This document shows, in pieces, positions 1-5,121 of a stretch of DNA of 6,745 nt. Below the pieces are notes generated by a model. The model worked only from the letters and a program-made list of their open reading frames with translations. It did no database searches and was not told the origin of the DNA. The position numbers and the translations under genes are program-made. The first letter of the stretch is position 1. Each line of letters begins with the position of its first letter. This DNA is from Nitriliruptoraceae bacterium (GTDB lineage: Bacteria; Actinomycetota; Nitriliruptoria; Nitriliruptorales; Nitriliruptoraceae), in NCBI GenBank assembly GCA_007117945.1, contig SKTN01000346.1, forward strand, positions 1 through 6,745, given 5' to 3'.

Positions 1-203
1 AGGCCCGTGGCGCGGGCACAGGCACGGGCCTTGATCAGGGCGTTGGCCTCGAAGGTGTCACCGTCCTCCACGGGTGAGGGCACGTCCAGGTCGGTCATCG
101 ACACGAGCTCGACCTCGAGCCCTGCGGCGGCCAGGATCGCGCGGATCTCCGTCAGCTTGTGCTGGTTGGCCGTGGCGACGACGACCTGGGTGGCCTCGCT
201 CAC
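1..203 (-). CDS. rdgB: RdgB/HAM1-family non-canonical purine NTP pyrophosphatase, N-terminal part (runs off left edge)
   Basis: Only the first 67 codons are present; the gene continues past base 1. The family hydrolyses XTP, dITP and ITP to the monophosphates in the cytosol, which keeps deaminated purines out of DNA and RNA. The N-terminus reads MSEATQVVVATANQHKLTEI. This is the family's opening strand followed by the substrate-binding T-x-N-x-x-K-x-x-E signature (here T11, N13, K16, E19). Near residues 48-58 comes GDTFEANALIKA, the second conserved block. The start is GTG at 203-201, which overlaps the TGA stop of rph (202-200) as GTGA. No other start puts the signature at the right distance from the N-terminus. 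The rph-rdgB pairing is common in actinobacteria and other bacteria. The identification is firm; the C-terminal two thirds cannot be judged. Confidence 0.93.
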   Translation of the reverse strand, partial: MSEATQVVVATANQHKLTEIRAILAAAGLEVELVSMTDLDVPSPVEDGDTFEANALIKARACARATG

Positions 204-931
204 ACCCCCACCACCGAGGTGGCCGGCGCGGCGGCCCGGGGCAGCTCCACGGCCGCGCGCTGCAGGGTGAACAGCTCCTCGCAGCCGGCCACGGCGAGGT
301 CGAGCAGCGCGTCCATCGCGGCACGGTCGAAGGGGGCCCCCTCGGCGGTGCCCTGGACCTCCACCAGCCGGCCGTCGGAGGTGGCGACCACGTTCATGTC
401 GACCTCGGCGCGCACGTCCTCCTCGTAGGGCAGGTCGAGGCGCGGTTCGCCCTCGATCACGCCCACGGAGATCGCCGCGACCTGCCCCGTGAGGGCGTGC
501 TCCTGCCCGCTGGCGGCCAGGGCCCGGGCCAGAGCCACCCACCCGCCGGTGATCGCGGCGGTACGGGTCCCACCGTCAGCCTCGAGCACGTCGCAGTCCA
601 CGGTCACGGTCAGCTCGGCCATGGCGTCGAGGTCGACGACGGCCCGTAGGCTCCGACCGATGAGACGCTCGATCTCCTTGGCCCGACCCGAGGGTCCCGA
701 ACGGTCGCGTCGGACGCGCCGGTCGGTGGAGCCCGGCAGCATCGCGTACTCCGCGGTCACCCAGCCGGCCTCGCCGCGGAAGGGGGGCGAGCCCTCCTCC
801 ACCGACGCCGCGGCCAGCACGTGGGTGCCACCGAAGCGGGCCAGGGCGGAGCCGGCGGGGTGGCGCTGGACGTCCGGGGTGAGCGTGACGGGCCGCAGCT
901 GATCGGGGCGGCGACCATCGGCGCGGGGCAT
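200..931 (-). CDS. rph: Ribonuclease PH
   Basis: This is a phosphorolytic 3'-to-5' exoribonuclease that trims tRNA 3' ends, using phosphate and releasing nucleoside diphosphates; it acts in the cytosol as a hexameric ring. The product is 243 residues, normal for the family. Visible landmarks are the opening RADGRRPDQLRPV block (3-15), SVEEGSPPF (43-51), GWVTAEYAMLPGST (56-69), GRAKEIERLIGRSLRA (82-97), and CDVLEADGGTRTAAITG (113-129), whose GGTR binds phosphate. DLPYEEDVRAEVDMNVV (166-182) carries the conserved acidic residues D172 and D178. An in-frame reading continues upstream to 1189. The ATG at 931-929 is preferred because it is preceded by GAGGAG (943-938) at a six-base spacing and gives the standard N-terminus. 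Its stop overlaps the rdgB start by four bases, so the two are probably translationally coupled. Confidence 0.96.
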   Translation of the reverse strand: MPRADGRRPDQLRPVTLTPDVQRHPAGSALARFGGTHVLAAASVEEGSPPFRGEAGWVTAEYAMLPGSTDRRVRRDRSGPSGRAKEIERLIGRSLRAVVDLDAMAELTVTVDCDVLEADGGTRTAAITGGWVALARALAASGQEHALTGQVAAISVGVIEGEPRLDLPYEEDVRAEVDMNVVATSDGRLVEVQGTAEGAPFDRAAMDALLDLAVAGCEELFTLQRAAVELPRAAAPATSVVGV

Positions 932-937
932 GGCGGA

Positions 938-943
938 CTCCTC
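938..943 (-). promoter_or_regulatory. Ribosome binding site of rph
   Basis: GAGGAG on the minus strand, six bases before the ATG at 931. It decides the rph start, because the reading frame stays open far upstream. Confidence 0.75.
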
Positions 944-980
944 GCTGGTTCGTGGACCGACACCCGCGGCGCGACACGAC

Positions 981-1005
981 CGGCGCGCGACGGTAACGCG
1001 CGCCG
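981..1005 (-). terminator. Strong GC hairpin between the lipoprotein gene and rph (U-less terminator candidate)
   Basis: A perfect 9-bp inverted repeat (CGGCGCGCG, 7-base loop, CGCGCGCCG) occupies 981-989 and 997-1005. It starts 23 bases after the stop of the lipoprotein gene and ends about 50 bases before the rph start. No T-run follows on either strand, so it is not a classical intrinsic terminator. Actinobacteria often have GC-rich hairpins without a U-tail at gene ends. It could instead be an mRNA-processing or stabilising structure in the rph leader. The repeat is seen directly; its role is inferred. Confidence 0.5.
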
Positions 1006-1028
1006 CCGGCATCGGCGAGCCAGGAGGC

Positions 1029-1646
1029 TCAGCTGCAGTCGATGTCGAAGGTGAGGGAACGTTGCTCGGGTCCCGGGTCCCCGTCGTAGTTGAGCTCCCG
1101 CAGCTCGAGGGGAACGTCGGTGGCGGCAGTCCCCTGCTCGCCGTCGATGTCCACGGCGGCGGCGTCCTCGGGGCTGGCGGCCCACTCACCGTTGACCTCG
1201 TCGGCCAGGTCCAGGCCGGAAGCGATCCGCACCGTGGCCTCGTCCTCGGTCCGCTCGACCACCAGGCTCATCCGGGCCTCGGGATCCTCGGCACCGGCCC
1301 CGGGGTCGCCCACCTCGAGCAGGATGCGTTCGGTCCCGTCGGGGAACGCGACGCACTGCAGGGTGTCGGCCAGAGGCTCGAGCTCCGTGCCATCGAGGGA
1401 GACCGTGGCCGGGACGGCTGCAGCCTGCTCCTCGGCATCCGCGGTCTCCTCGGTGTCCTCGGCATCCTCGGCGTCGGTCGCATCGTCGTCGCCGTCGGCC
1501 GCCTCGTCCTCCTGCGCTTCCTCCGCGGCGTCGTCCTCGGTGGAGGCGTCCTCGGTGGAGGCGCCCACCGCCGGATCCTCGTCGCCGCAGGCGGCCAGCA
1601 GCAGGACGCTGGTCAGGAGCAGGGGCATCATCCTCACGGTTCGCAC
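1029..1646 (-). CDS. Putative lipoprotein with long acidic low-complexity linker, function unknown
   Basis: The 205-residue product starts with a type II signal peptide: a basic n-region (MRTVRMM), a hydrophobic run PLLLTSVLLL and the lipobox LAAC with the lipidated cysteine at residue 20. It should therefore be anchored on the outer face of the cytoplasmic membrane. Residues 21 to about 76 are almost only D, E, A and T, a flexible acidic linker that includes the repeat ASTED-ASTED. The remaining C-terminal region of about 125 residues looks folded, with alternating strands and two cysteines (in LQCVAF and at the extreme C-terminus, DIDCS) that could form a disulfide. I recognise no domain. 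The start is the GTG at 1646, placed six bases after GGAAGG; a Met-Met pair five codons later is the alternative. I do not recall this gene between the Rv1339-like gene and rph in M. tuberculosis, so it looks lineage-specific. Confidence 0.8.
   Translation of the reverse strand: MRTVRMMPLLLTSVLLLAACGDEDPAVGASTEDASTEDDAAEEAQEDEAADGDDDATDAEDAEDTEETADAEEQAAAVPATVSLDGTELEPLADTLQCVAFPDGTERILLEVGDPGAGAEDPEARMSLVVERTEDEATVRIASGLDLADEVNGEWAASPEDAAAVDIDGEQGTAATDVPLELRELNYDGDPGPEQRSLTFDIDCS
1533..1562 (-). repeat. Two-copy 15-bp tandem repeat inside the lipoprotein gene
   Basis: GTCCTCGGTGGAGGC occurs twice back to back (1533-1547 and 1548-1562, plus-strand reading). It encodes ASTED twice in the acidic linker of the lipoprotein. 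The copies are identical at the DNA level, so the duplication is recent or the site is slippage-prone. Copy-number change would alter linker length in frame. Confidence 0.9.
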
Positions 1647-1652
1647 AGGGTG

Positions 1653-1658
1653 CCTTCC
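1653..1658 (-). promoter_or_regulatory. Ribosome binding site of the lipoprotein gene
   Basis: GGAAGG on the minus strand lies six bases before the GTG at 1646. It favours that start over the later Met-Met pair and over longer in-frame extensions to 1706. Confidence 0.6.
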
Positions 1659-1682
1659 ATCGGGGCGGGTGCGGAGCACGGG

Positions 1683-1688
1683 ACGATA
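1683..1688 (-). promoter_or_regulatory. Candidate -10 element upstream of the lipoprotein gene
   Basis: TATCGT on the minus strand fits the actinobacterial TAnnnT pattern in otherwise very GC-rich DNA. A start about seven bases downstream would give a leader of about 30 bases carrying the GGAAGG site. I see no convincing -35 hexamer at 16-18 bp, so this is tentative. Confidence 0.3.
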
Positions 1689-1738
1689 ACGGGTCCGCCG
1701 TGCCACTTCCCCGCCCCGACCCCCACTGCACCGCTCAC

Positions 1739-1762
1739 ACCGTCACCGTCGCCGTCACCGTC
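1739..1762. repeat. Hexamer repeat (ACCGTC)x4 after the MBL gene
   Basis: Four consecutive hexamers, ACCGTC-ACCGTC-GCCGTC-ACCGTC, start in the spacer just beyond the stop of the MBL-fold gene. On the transcribed strand this reads as GACGGT repeats. It is a simple repeat in non-coding DNA with no function I can assign. The following GC-rich bases (1763-1783) allow only a weak 5-bp stem, so I do not call a terminator. Confidence 0.7.
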
Positions 1763-1783
1763 GGCGGCCACGCGTCGCCGGCG

Positions 1784-2542
1784 TCAGCCCACGCGGTAGC
1801 GGGCCAGGTCCTCGGCGAGCTCCACGGGACCGTCGAAGGCATCCCGGGCCTCGGCGAGCACCGCGTCGCGGTCGGTCCCGCCGGCGATGTGGGTGAGCAC
1901 CAGGCGGCCCACGCCGGCCTGCTGGGCGATGGCGCCGGCCTGCGCACCCGTGACGTGGATGTCCCGTGGGTAGGCGTCGGGGTCGCCGGCCCAGGTGGCC
2001 TCGCACAGGAACAGGTCCGCACCCCGGGCGATCTCGACCAGGTCCGGGCCACCCGCGGAGTCCCCCGAGTAGACCAGCGTCGCACCCGCCGCCTCGATGC
2101 GGGTGGAGACGGTGGGCACGGGGTGGCGGCTGCGGGCGAAGGACAGCTGCAGCGGGCCGATGGTGAGGCGGTCACCGTGGGCCACCTCGGTGTGGGCGTA
2201 GACGTCGTCGAAGGCCATCGGGCCGTCGCCGGACAGCAGCGCGGTCAGGGTGGCGTGGACGCCGTCGGGCGCGTAGAGGGGCAGCGGGGGATCGAAGGCG
2301 GGATCGAAGCGCAGGTTGTAGTAGCAGCCGATCAGGTCGATGCAGTGATCGACGTGCCGGTGGCTGACCACGACGGCATCGAGGTCACGCAGGGCGACGA
2401 ACCGCTGCAGGTTGGCGGTCGCGCCGTTGCCGGCGTCGAGCAGCAGCCGGGTCCCGCCCGACTCCACGAGGTAGCCGGAGCACAGCCGCCCCTCGCCCGT
2501 GTGGGAACCGGCGCTGCCGAGCACGGTCAGGTCGATGGTCAT
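1784..2542 (-). CDS. MBL-fold metallohydrolase, Rv1339-like (putative cyclic-nucleotide phosphodiesterase)
   Basis: The 252-residue product is a cytosolic metallo-beta-lactamase-fold hydrolase. The zinc-binding signature H-x-H-x-D-H lies at residues 61-66 (SHRHVDH), with further likely ligands H140, D161 (in VYSGDS) and H218 (in LVLTHI). The C-terminal half (FLCEATW, then DIHVTGAQAG, then LVLTHI and FDGPV) resembles M. tuberculosis Rv1339 as I remember it. That protein has been reported as an atypical cAMP phosphodiesterase; older annotations call such proteins RNase Z-like. The Rv1339 position just upstream of rph supports orthology, although here a lipoprotein gene lies between. The start is ATG at 2542, with AGGAG six bases upstream. 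Family assignment is firm; cAMP as substrate is inferred from the relative. Confidence 0.88.
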   Translation of the reverse strand: MTIDLTVLGSAGSHTGEGRLCSGYLVESGGTRLLLDAGNGATANLQRFVALRDLDAVVVSHRHVDHCIDLIGCYYNLRFDPAFDPPLPLYAPDGVHATLTALLSGDGPMAFDDVYAHTEVAHGDRLTIGPLQLSFARSRHPVPTVSTRIEAAGATLVYSGDSAGGPDLVEIARGADLFLCEATWAGDPDAYPRDIHVTGAQAGAIAQQAGVGRLVLTHIAGGTDRDAVLAEARDAFDGPVELAEDLARYRVG

Positions 2543-2570
2543 CGACTGCTCCTGGGTTCCGCGGGTGACC

Positions 2571-2590
2571 GGGGACCGTCGGGACGGCCC
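2571..2590 (-). other. Small hairpin in the cysM-MBL gap
   Basis: In the 70-base gap after cysM, GGGACCGTC and GACGGCCC form a short inverted repeat with one bulged base and a loop of only two to four bases. It has no T-run. It could weaken read-through from cysM, but its stability is modest and the function is a guess. Confidence 0.3.
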
Positions 2591-2612
2591 GCACGGGACG
2601 CCCCGGGGGGGC

Positions 2613-3551
2613 TCACGCCCACAGCGTCCCGGAGATCGCCGTCGCGATCTCGTCGAGGTCGCCGGGAGCGTAGGCGCCGGTGGACAGGTACTTCCAGCCC
2701 CCGTCGGGGGACATGGCCACGATCTGGGAGCCCGCGGGCAGGCGCTTGCACACCCGCCGGGCCACCACCAGCGACGCACCCGTGGACACCCCGGCGAAGA
2801 TGCCCTCGACGTCGGCGAGCTCCCGGGTGGCGCCGAGCGCCTTGCGGGAGTCCACCTTGATCCGGCTGTCAAGTACCTCGAGGTCGAGCACCTCGGGCAC
2901 GTAGCCCTCGTCGAGGTTGCGCAGGCCGTAGACCAGGTCGCCGTACTCCGGCTCCGCGGCGAACACCTTGATGTCCGGGTTCCAGCGCTTGAGCCGTTTG
3001 CCGACCCCGGTGACGCTGCCACCCGTGCCGAGCCCCGCGACGAAGGCGGCCACGTCGGGCAGGTCGGCGATGATCTCCGGCGCGGTGGTCTCGTAGTGGG
3101 CCAGCGCGTTGGCGGCGTTGCCGTACTGGAAGGGCATGTAGGCCGTCGGGTCGGCAGCCGCCAGCTCCCGGGCGACCCGTACGGAGCCGTTGGAGCCCTC
3201 CGTGGCCGGGGAGAACACGAGCTCGGCGCCGAACATCGTCAGCAGCTGTTTGCGCTCCTCGGAGGTGTTCTCCGGCAGCACGCAGGTCAGGGGGTAGCCC
3301 TTGACCCGGCAGATCGCGGCGAGCCCGATGCCGGTGTTGCCGGAGGTCGGTTCCAGGATCCGCTGGCCGGGGCTGAGCAGCCCGTGGCGCTCCGCCTGCT
3401 CGATCAGGTAGCGCGCGACGCGGTCCTTGACCGAGCCCGTGGGGTTGTGGCCCTCGAGCTTGAGGTGGATCGTGTAGCCCTCGGGCGACAGGCGCGGCAG
3501 GGCGACCAGCGGGGTGTTGCCGATGGCCTGCGAGATGTCCCCGAAGCGCAC
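2613..3551 (-). CDS. cysM: Cysteine synthase CysM (O-phosphoserine sulfhydrylase, CysO-dependent type)
   Basis: This PLP enzyme turns O-phosphoserine into an aminoacrylate intermediate and adds sulfur from CysO thiocarboxylate, giving a CysO-cysteine adduct. The 312 residues show the family order: GNTPLV (11-16), PTGSVKDR with the PLP lysine K42, the phosphate/substrate loop TSGNTG (69-74), YGNAAN (143-148), GLGTGGSVTG (173-182) and STGA (256-259). Two features mark the mycobacterial CysM type rather than O-acetylserine CysK. One is R211 in GLRNLDEGY, which corresponds to the arginine linked to O-phosphoserine specificity in M. tuberculosis (Arg220, from memory). The other is the C-terminal KYLSTGAYA block ending in LWA, whose tail enters the active site in the relative. 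The start is GTG at 3551, three bases after the cysO stop with only a weak Shine-Dalgarno, so translation is probably coupled. Confidence 0.95.
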   Translation of the reverse strand: MRFGDISQAIGNTPLVALPRLSPEGYTIHLKLEGHNPTGSVKDRVARYLIEQAERHGLLSPGQRILEPTSGNTGIGLAAICRVKGYPLTCVLPENTSEERKQLLTMFGAELVFSPATEGSNGSVRVARELAAADPTAYMPFQYGNAANALAHYETTAPEIIADLPDVAAFVAGLGTGGSVTGVGKRLKRWNPDIKVFAAEPEYGDLVYGLRNLDEGYVPEVLDLEVLDSRIKVDSRKALGATRELADVEGIFAGVSTGASLVVARRVCKRLPAGSQIVAMSPDGGWKYLSTGAYAPGDLDEIATAISGTLWA

Positions 3552-3554
3552 GAC

Positions 3555-3830
3555 CTACGCAGCGCCGCCGGCCACAGCCGGCATCAGCGCCACCTCGCTG
3601 TCGCCCTCCACGGGCGTGTCCAGCCCGGAGACGTAGCGGATGTCCTCGTCGTCGACGTAGACGTTGATGAAGCCGCGCACGGCCTCACCGTCGAACAACT
3701 GCTCCGCGAGCCCGGGGTGTTCGGTGGCCACGGCACGCAGCACCTCGCCGACGGTGGCGCCGTCGGCGGCGACCTTCGTGGCACCGTCGGTGTGCTTGCG
3801 CAGCACGGAGGGGATTCGGACGGTCGGCAT
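3555..3830 (-). CDS. cysO: Sulfur-carrier protein CysO with a two-residue C-terminal extension
   Basis: This is a 91-residue ubiquitin-like (ThiS/MoaD-fold) carrier. Mature CysO is adenylated and thiocarboxylated at its terminal glycine by MoeZ in mycobacteria, then delivers sulfur to CysM. The opening (TVRIPSVLRKHTDGA), INVYVDDEDIRYVSGLDTPV (55-74) and the terminal AVAGG match the M. tuberculosis pattern closely. The odd point is the end: the diglycine at 88-89 is followed by Ala-Ala before the TAG stop, whereas I recall the mycobacterial protein ending at Gly-Gly. The protein as encoded could not be activated until the two alanines are removed. The start is ATG at 3830 with GAGGT seven bases upstream; the open frame further upstream is low-complexity and not coding-like. 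cysM follows after three bases. Confidence 0.95.
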   Translation of the reverse strand: MPTVRIPSVLRKHTDGATKVAADGATVGEVLRAVATEHPGLAEQLFDGEAVRGFINVYVDDEDIRYVSGLDTPVEGDSEVALMPAVAGGAA

Positions 3831-3993
3831 GAGCGGACCTCGAGGTGGTCGGCAGGTTGGGGTGGCCGGCGGGCCGGTGGTGTGGCCGTTGGGCACGGAT
3901 GGCCGCTGCGGCCGGGTGGCCGTCGGGGCCGGCGGTGTACGGGTCGAGGGTAGCTGTGGCTGTCCAGTCGGCAGCCCCGGCCGCACGCCGCGC
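3831..3993. other. Non-coding gap upstream of cysO
   Basis: These 163 bases contain no convincing gene. Translations in the cysO frame give proline- and arginine-rich low-complexity sequence typical of GC-rich non-coding DNA. On the minus strand a TACCCT (3952-3947) fits TAnnnT and could be a -10 for a separate cysO-cysM transcript, but I find no -35 partner. Several GGCCGG/CCGGCC palindromes near 3863-3887 can fold into small hairpins. The gap suggests cysO-cysM may be transcribed partly independently of mec. Confidence 0.35.
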
Positions 3994-4207
3994 TCACCCG
4001 TTGCTGCTCGAGGTGACGCCCGCGGCGACGGCCGCCGTGGTGGCCGCCACCACCGCCGCCTGGGCCTCCTGGACCACGTCACCGACCAGCCGGGCGACGT
4101 CACCGCCCTCGGCCAGCGCGGCAGCGCAGGTAGCGCCGGGCCTCGACGGAGAGCTCAGGGTCGCGCAGTGGCGGTGCGGGCGGTGGCGCGCTGGTAGCCA
4201 CGCCCAC
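3994..4207 (-). pseudogene. Small gene interrupted by an apparent +1 frameshift, unknown function
   Basis: A GTG at 4207 is preceded by AGAGG at a six-base spacing, overlapping the stop of the upstream gene (AGAGG-TGA-GCC-GTG). It opens a coding-like stretch that includes RDPELSVEARRYLR, but this frame stops at 4102-4100 after 35 residues. Skipping one base near 4123 joins it to the next frame, ALAEGGDVARLVGDVVQEAQ and onward, which ends SSSNG at the TGA 3996-3994. The joined product would be 70 residues: a proline-rich start, a charged helix, then an alanine/valine-rich amphipathic helix. Both halves have coding-like GC third positions, and the second half has no plausible start of its own. 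The break may be a true mutation, programmed frameshifting or a sequence error. I do not recognise the family. Confidence 0.5.
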
Positions 4208-4210
4208 GGC

Positions 4211-4582
4211 TCACCTCTCGTCCTGGCGGCGCCGGGCCAGCTTGCCGGGGGCCTGGGCCAGGCGGCTCCCGGTCTGGCGGACACGGGCCTCGGGCAGGTC
4301 GGCGTGGTGCCTGAGGGTGGTCCGGTCGAGCTGTTCGTCGACGACCTGCAGCTCCGCGGCGCTCAGGGGCGGGAACGCCCTGAGCGGCGGCGCGTCGGTG
4401 TCGGGGAAGACCACCCAGTGCACCCCGTCCCCTGCGGTCCACCGGGCGACGTAGCCGCCGACGTCCCGCGCGGAGCCGTAGGCCAGAACGTGGGGGCGCA
4501 GCTGCCGATCGAGCTGGCGAGCGGCCTCCACGGCGATGGGGGTGTACTTCAGCGCCCTGCGGGCGAGGACCGGCCATCCCAT
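4211..4582 (-). CDS. Uncharacterised 123-residue protein coupled to mec
   Basis: I do not recognise this family. The ATG at 4582-4580 shares one base with the mec stop (TGATG), a strong sign of translational coupling and co-function. The product begins with a basic amphipathic helix (ARRALKY, then VEAARQLDRQL, about residues 7-28). A strand-rich middle follows (YVARWT, then VHWVVFPD, residues 44-61) with aromatic residues. Next come a PPLSAAELQVVDEQLDR helix (71-87), LRHHADLPEAR (90-100) and a basic tail rich in K, R and Q. There is no signal peptide, membrane segment, cysteine or clear catalytic motif. It lies inside the CysO pathway cluster between mec and cysO, so a role linked to Mec or CysO is possible, but that rests on position only. 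Confidence 0.8.
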   Translation of the reverse strand: MGWPVLARRALKYTPIAVEAARQLDRQLRPHVLAYGSARDVGGYVARWTAGDGVHWVVFPDTDAPPLRAFPPLSAAELQVVDEQLDRTTLRHHADLPEARVRQTGSRLAQAPGKLARRRQDER

Positions 4583-5019
4583 CAGGCCACCTGCTCGTCG
4601 GTGACGACCACCGCGCGCTCGGTCACCTGGCCGTCGAGGATGCGGAAGGCACGGATGTCGGGGTGGTCGCGGTCCTCGAGGGTGACGATGAGGTAGGTGG
4701 CCTCCGGGTAGGCGGCGAGTCGGATATCGGTCTCCGAAGGATAGGCCCGGGTGTGGGTGTGGGAGTGGTAGATCGCGAGCTCCCAGCCCTCGTCCTCGAT
4801 CTCCCGCATGGCCTGCAGCAGCTGCTTCGGCTCCATCGAGTAGGTGGTCACCGACCGGTCGGCGTTGTCCACGGGGAAGTGGGCGAGGGTTCCGTCGGGA
4901 CGACGCCCGAGCAGGCCGCACACCTCGTAGGGGAAGTCCGACCACGCACGGGCGACGAGCTGCTCCCAGGTCCCCCTGTCCAGCAGGTAGGGGGGTGCGG
5001 TCGCACGCACCGACTCCAC
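4582..5019 (-). CDS. mec: Mec, JAMM/MPN-family zinc metallopeptidase (CysO-cysteine hydrolase)
   Basis: In the mycobacterial pathway Mec cleaves the CysO-cysteine adduct, freeing cysteine and regenerating CysO. The 145-residue product is the usual size. The JAMM motif is complete: E32 (in PYEVCGLL), then H85-S-H87, seven residues, S95 and D98 (in HSHTHTRAYPSETD). H85, H87 and D98 bind zinc and E32 acts as the general base. The sequence YLIVTLED (109-116) is another typical strand. The start is GTG at 5019, preceded by AGGAGG with a five-base spacer; this is the best ribosome site in the window. It is the first gene of the cysteine cluster, after a 102-base gap. Because CysO here carries Ala-Ala after its Gly-Gly, this enzyme may also mature pro-CysO, as related JAMM peptidases do for other sulfur carriers. 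Confidence 0.94.
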   Translation of the reverse strand: MESVRATAPPYLLDRGTWEQLVARAWSDFPYEVCGLLGRRPDGTLAHFPVDNADRSVTTYSMEPKQLLQAMREIEDEGWELAIYHSHTHTRAYPSETDIRLAAYPEATYLIVTLEDRDHPDIRAFRILDGQVTERAVVVTDEQVA

Positions 5020-5024
5020 GCTGA

Positions 5025-5030
5025 CCTCCT
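5025..5030 (-). promoter_or_regulatory. Ribosome binding site of mec
   Basis: A full AGGAGG on the minus strand, five bases before the GTG at 5019. It fixes the mec start and implies high translation of the first gene of the cluster. Confidence 0.8.
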
Positions 5031-5044
5031 CGCTGTGACCCGTA

Positions 5045-5050
5045 ACCGTA
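5045..5050 (-). promoter_or_regulatory. Candidate -10 element for the mec cluster
   Basis: TACGGT on the minus strand fits TAnnnT and lies 25 bases before the mec start codon. A start about seven bases downstream would leave a leader of about 19 bases carrying the AGGAGG site. I see no -35 hexamer at standard spacing. The 102-base gap after the membrane-protein gene is consistent with a promoter here. Confidence 0.35.
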
Positions 5051-5121
5051 CCTCAGGCGCTGCAACGGACCGTGGCGCAGGGCCTCGGGTGCCGGTGACG
5101 ATCACGACGGCTGCGGGGCCA

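Noticed and set aside
1763..1783. Possible terminator after the MBL gene
   Set aside because: Only a 5-bp stem with a 9-base loop can be drawn and there is no T-run. This is too weak to call.
930..1799. 289-codon plus-strand frame opposite the lipoprotein gene
   Set aside because: It mirrors the low-complexity acidic linker as a glycine/leucine/valine-rich run. The minus strand has a lipobox, ribosome site and start.
1700..2860. 386-codon plus-strand frame opposite the MBL gene and the end of cysM
   Set aside because: Antisense shadow with no motif; the opposite strand has complete metal-binding and PLP-enzyme signatures.
2499..3953. 484-codon open frame on the plus strand across cysM and cysO
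   Set aside because: It lies opposite two firmly identified genes and translates to repetitive G/R/V/H-rich sequence. Long antisense open frames are expected in such GC-rich DNA.
3831..4103. Upstream extension of the cysO frame by 91 codons
   Set aside because: The extension is Pro/Arg/Thr low-complexity. The ATG at 3830 has a good ribosome site and gives the family's normal N-terminus and length.
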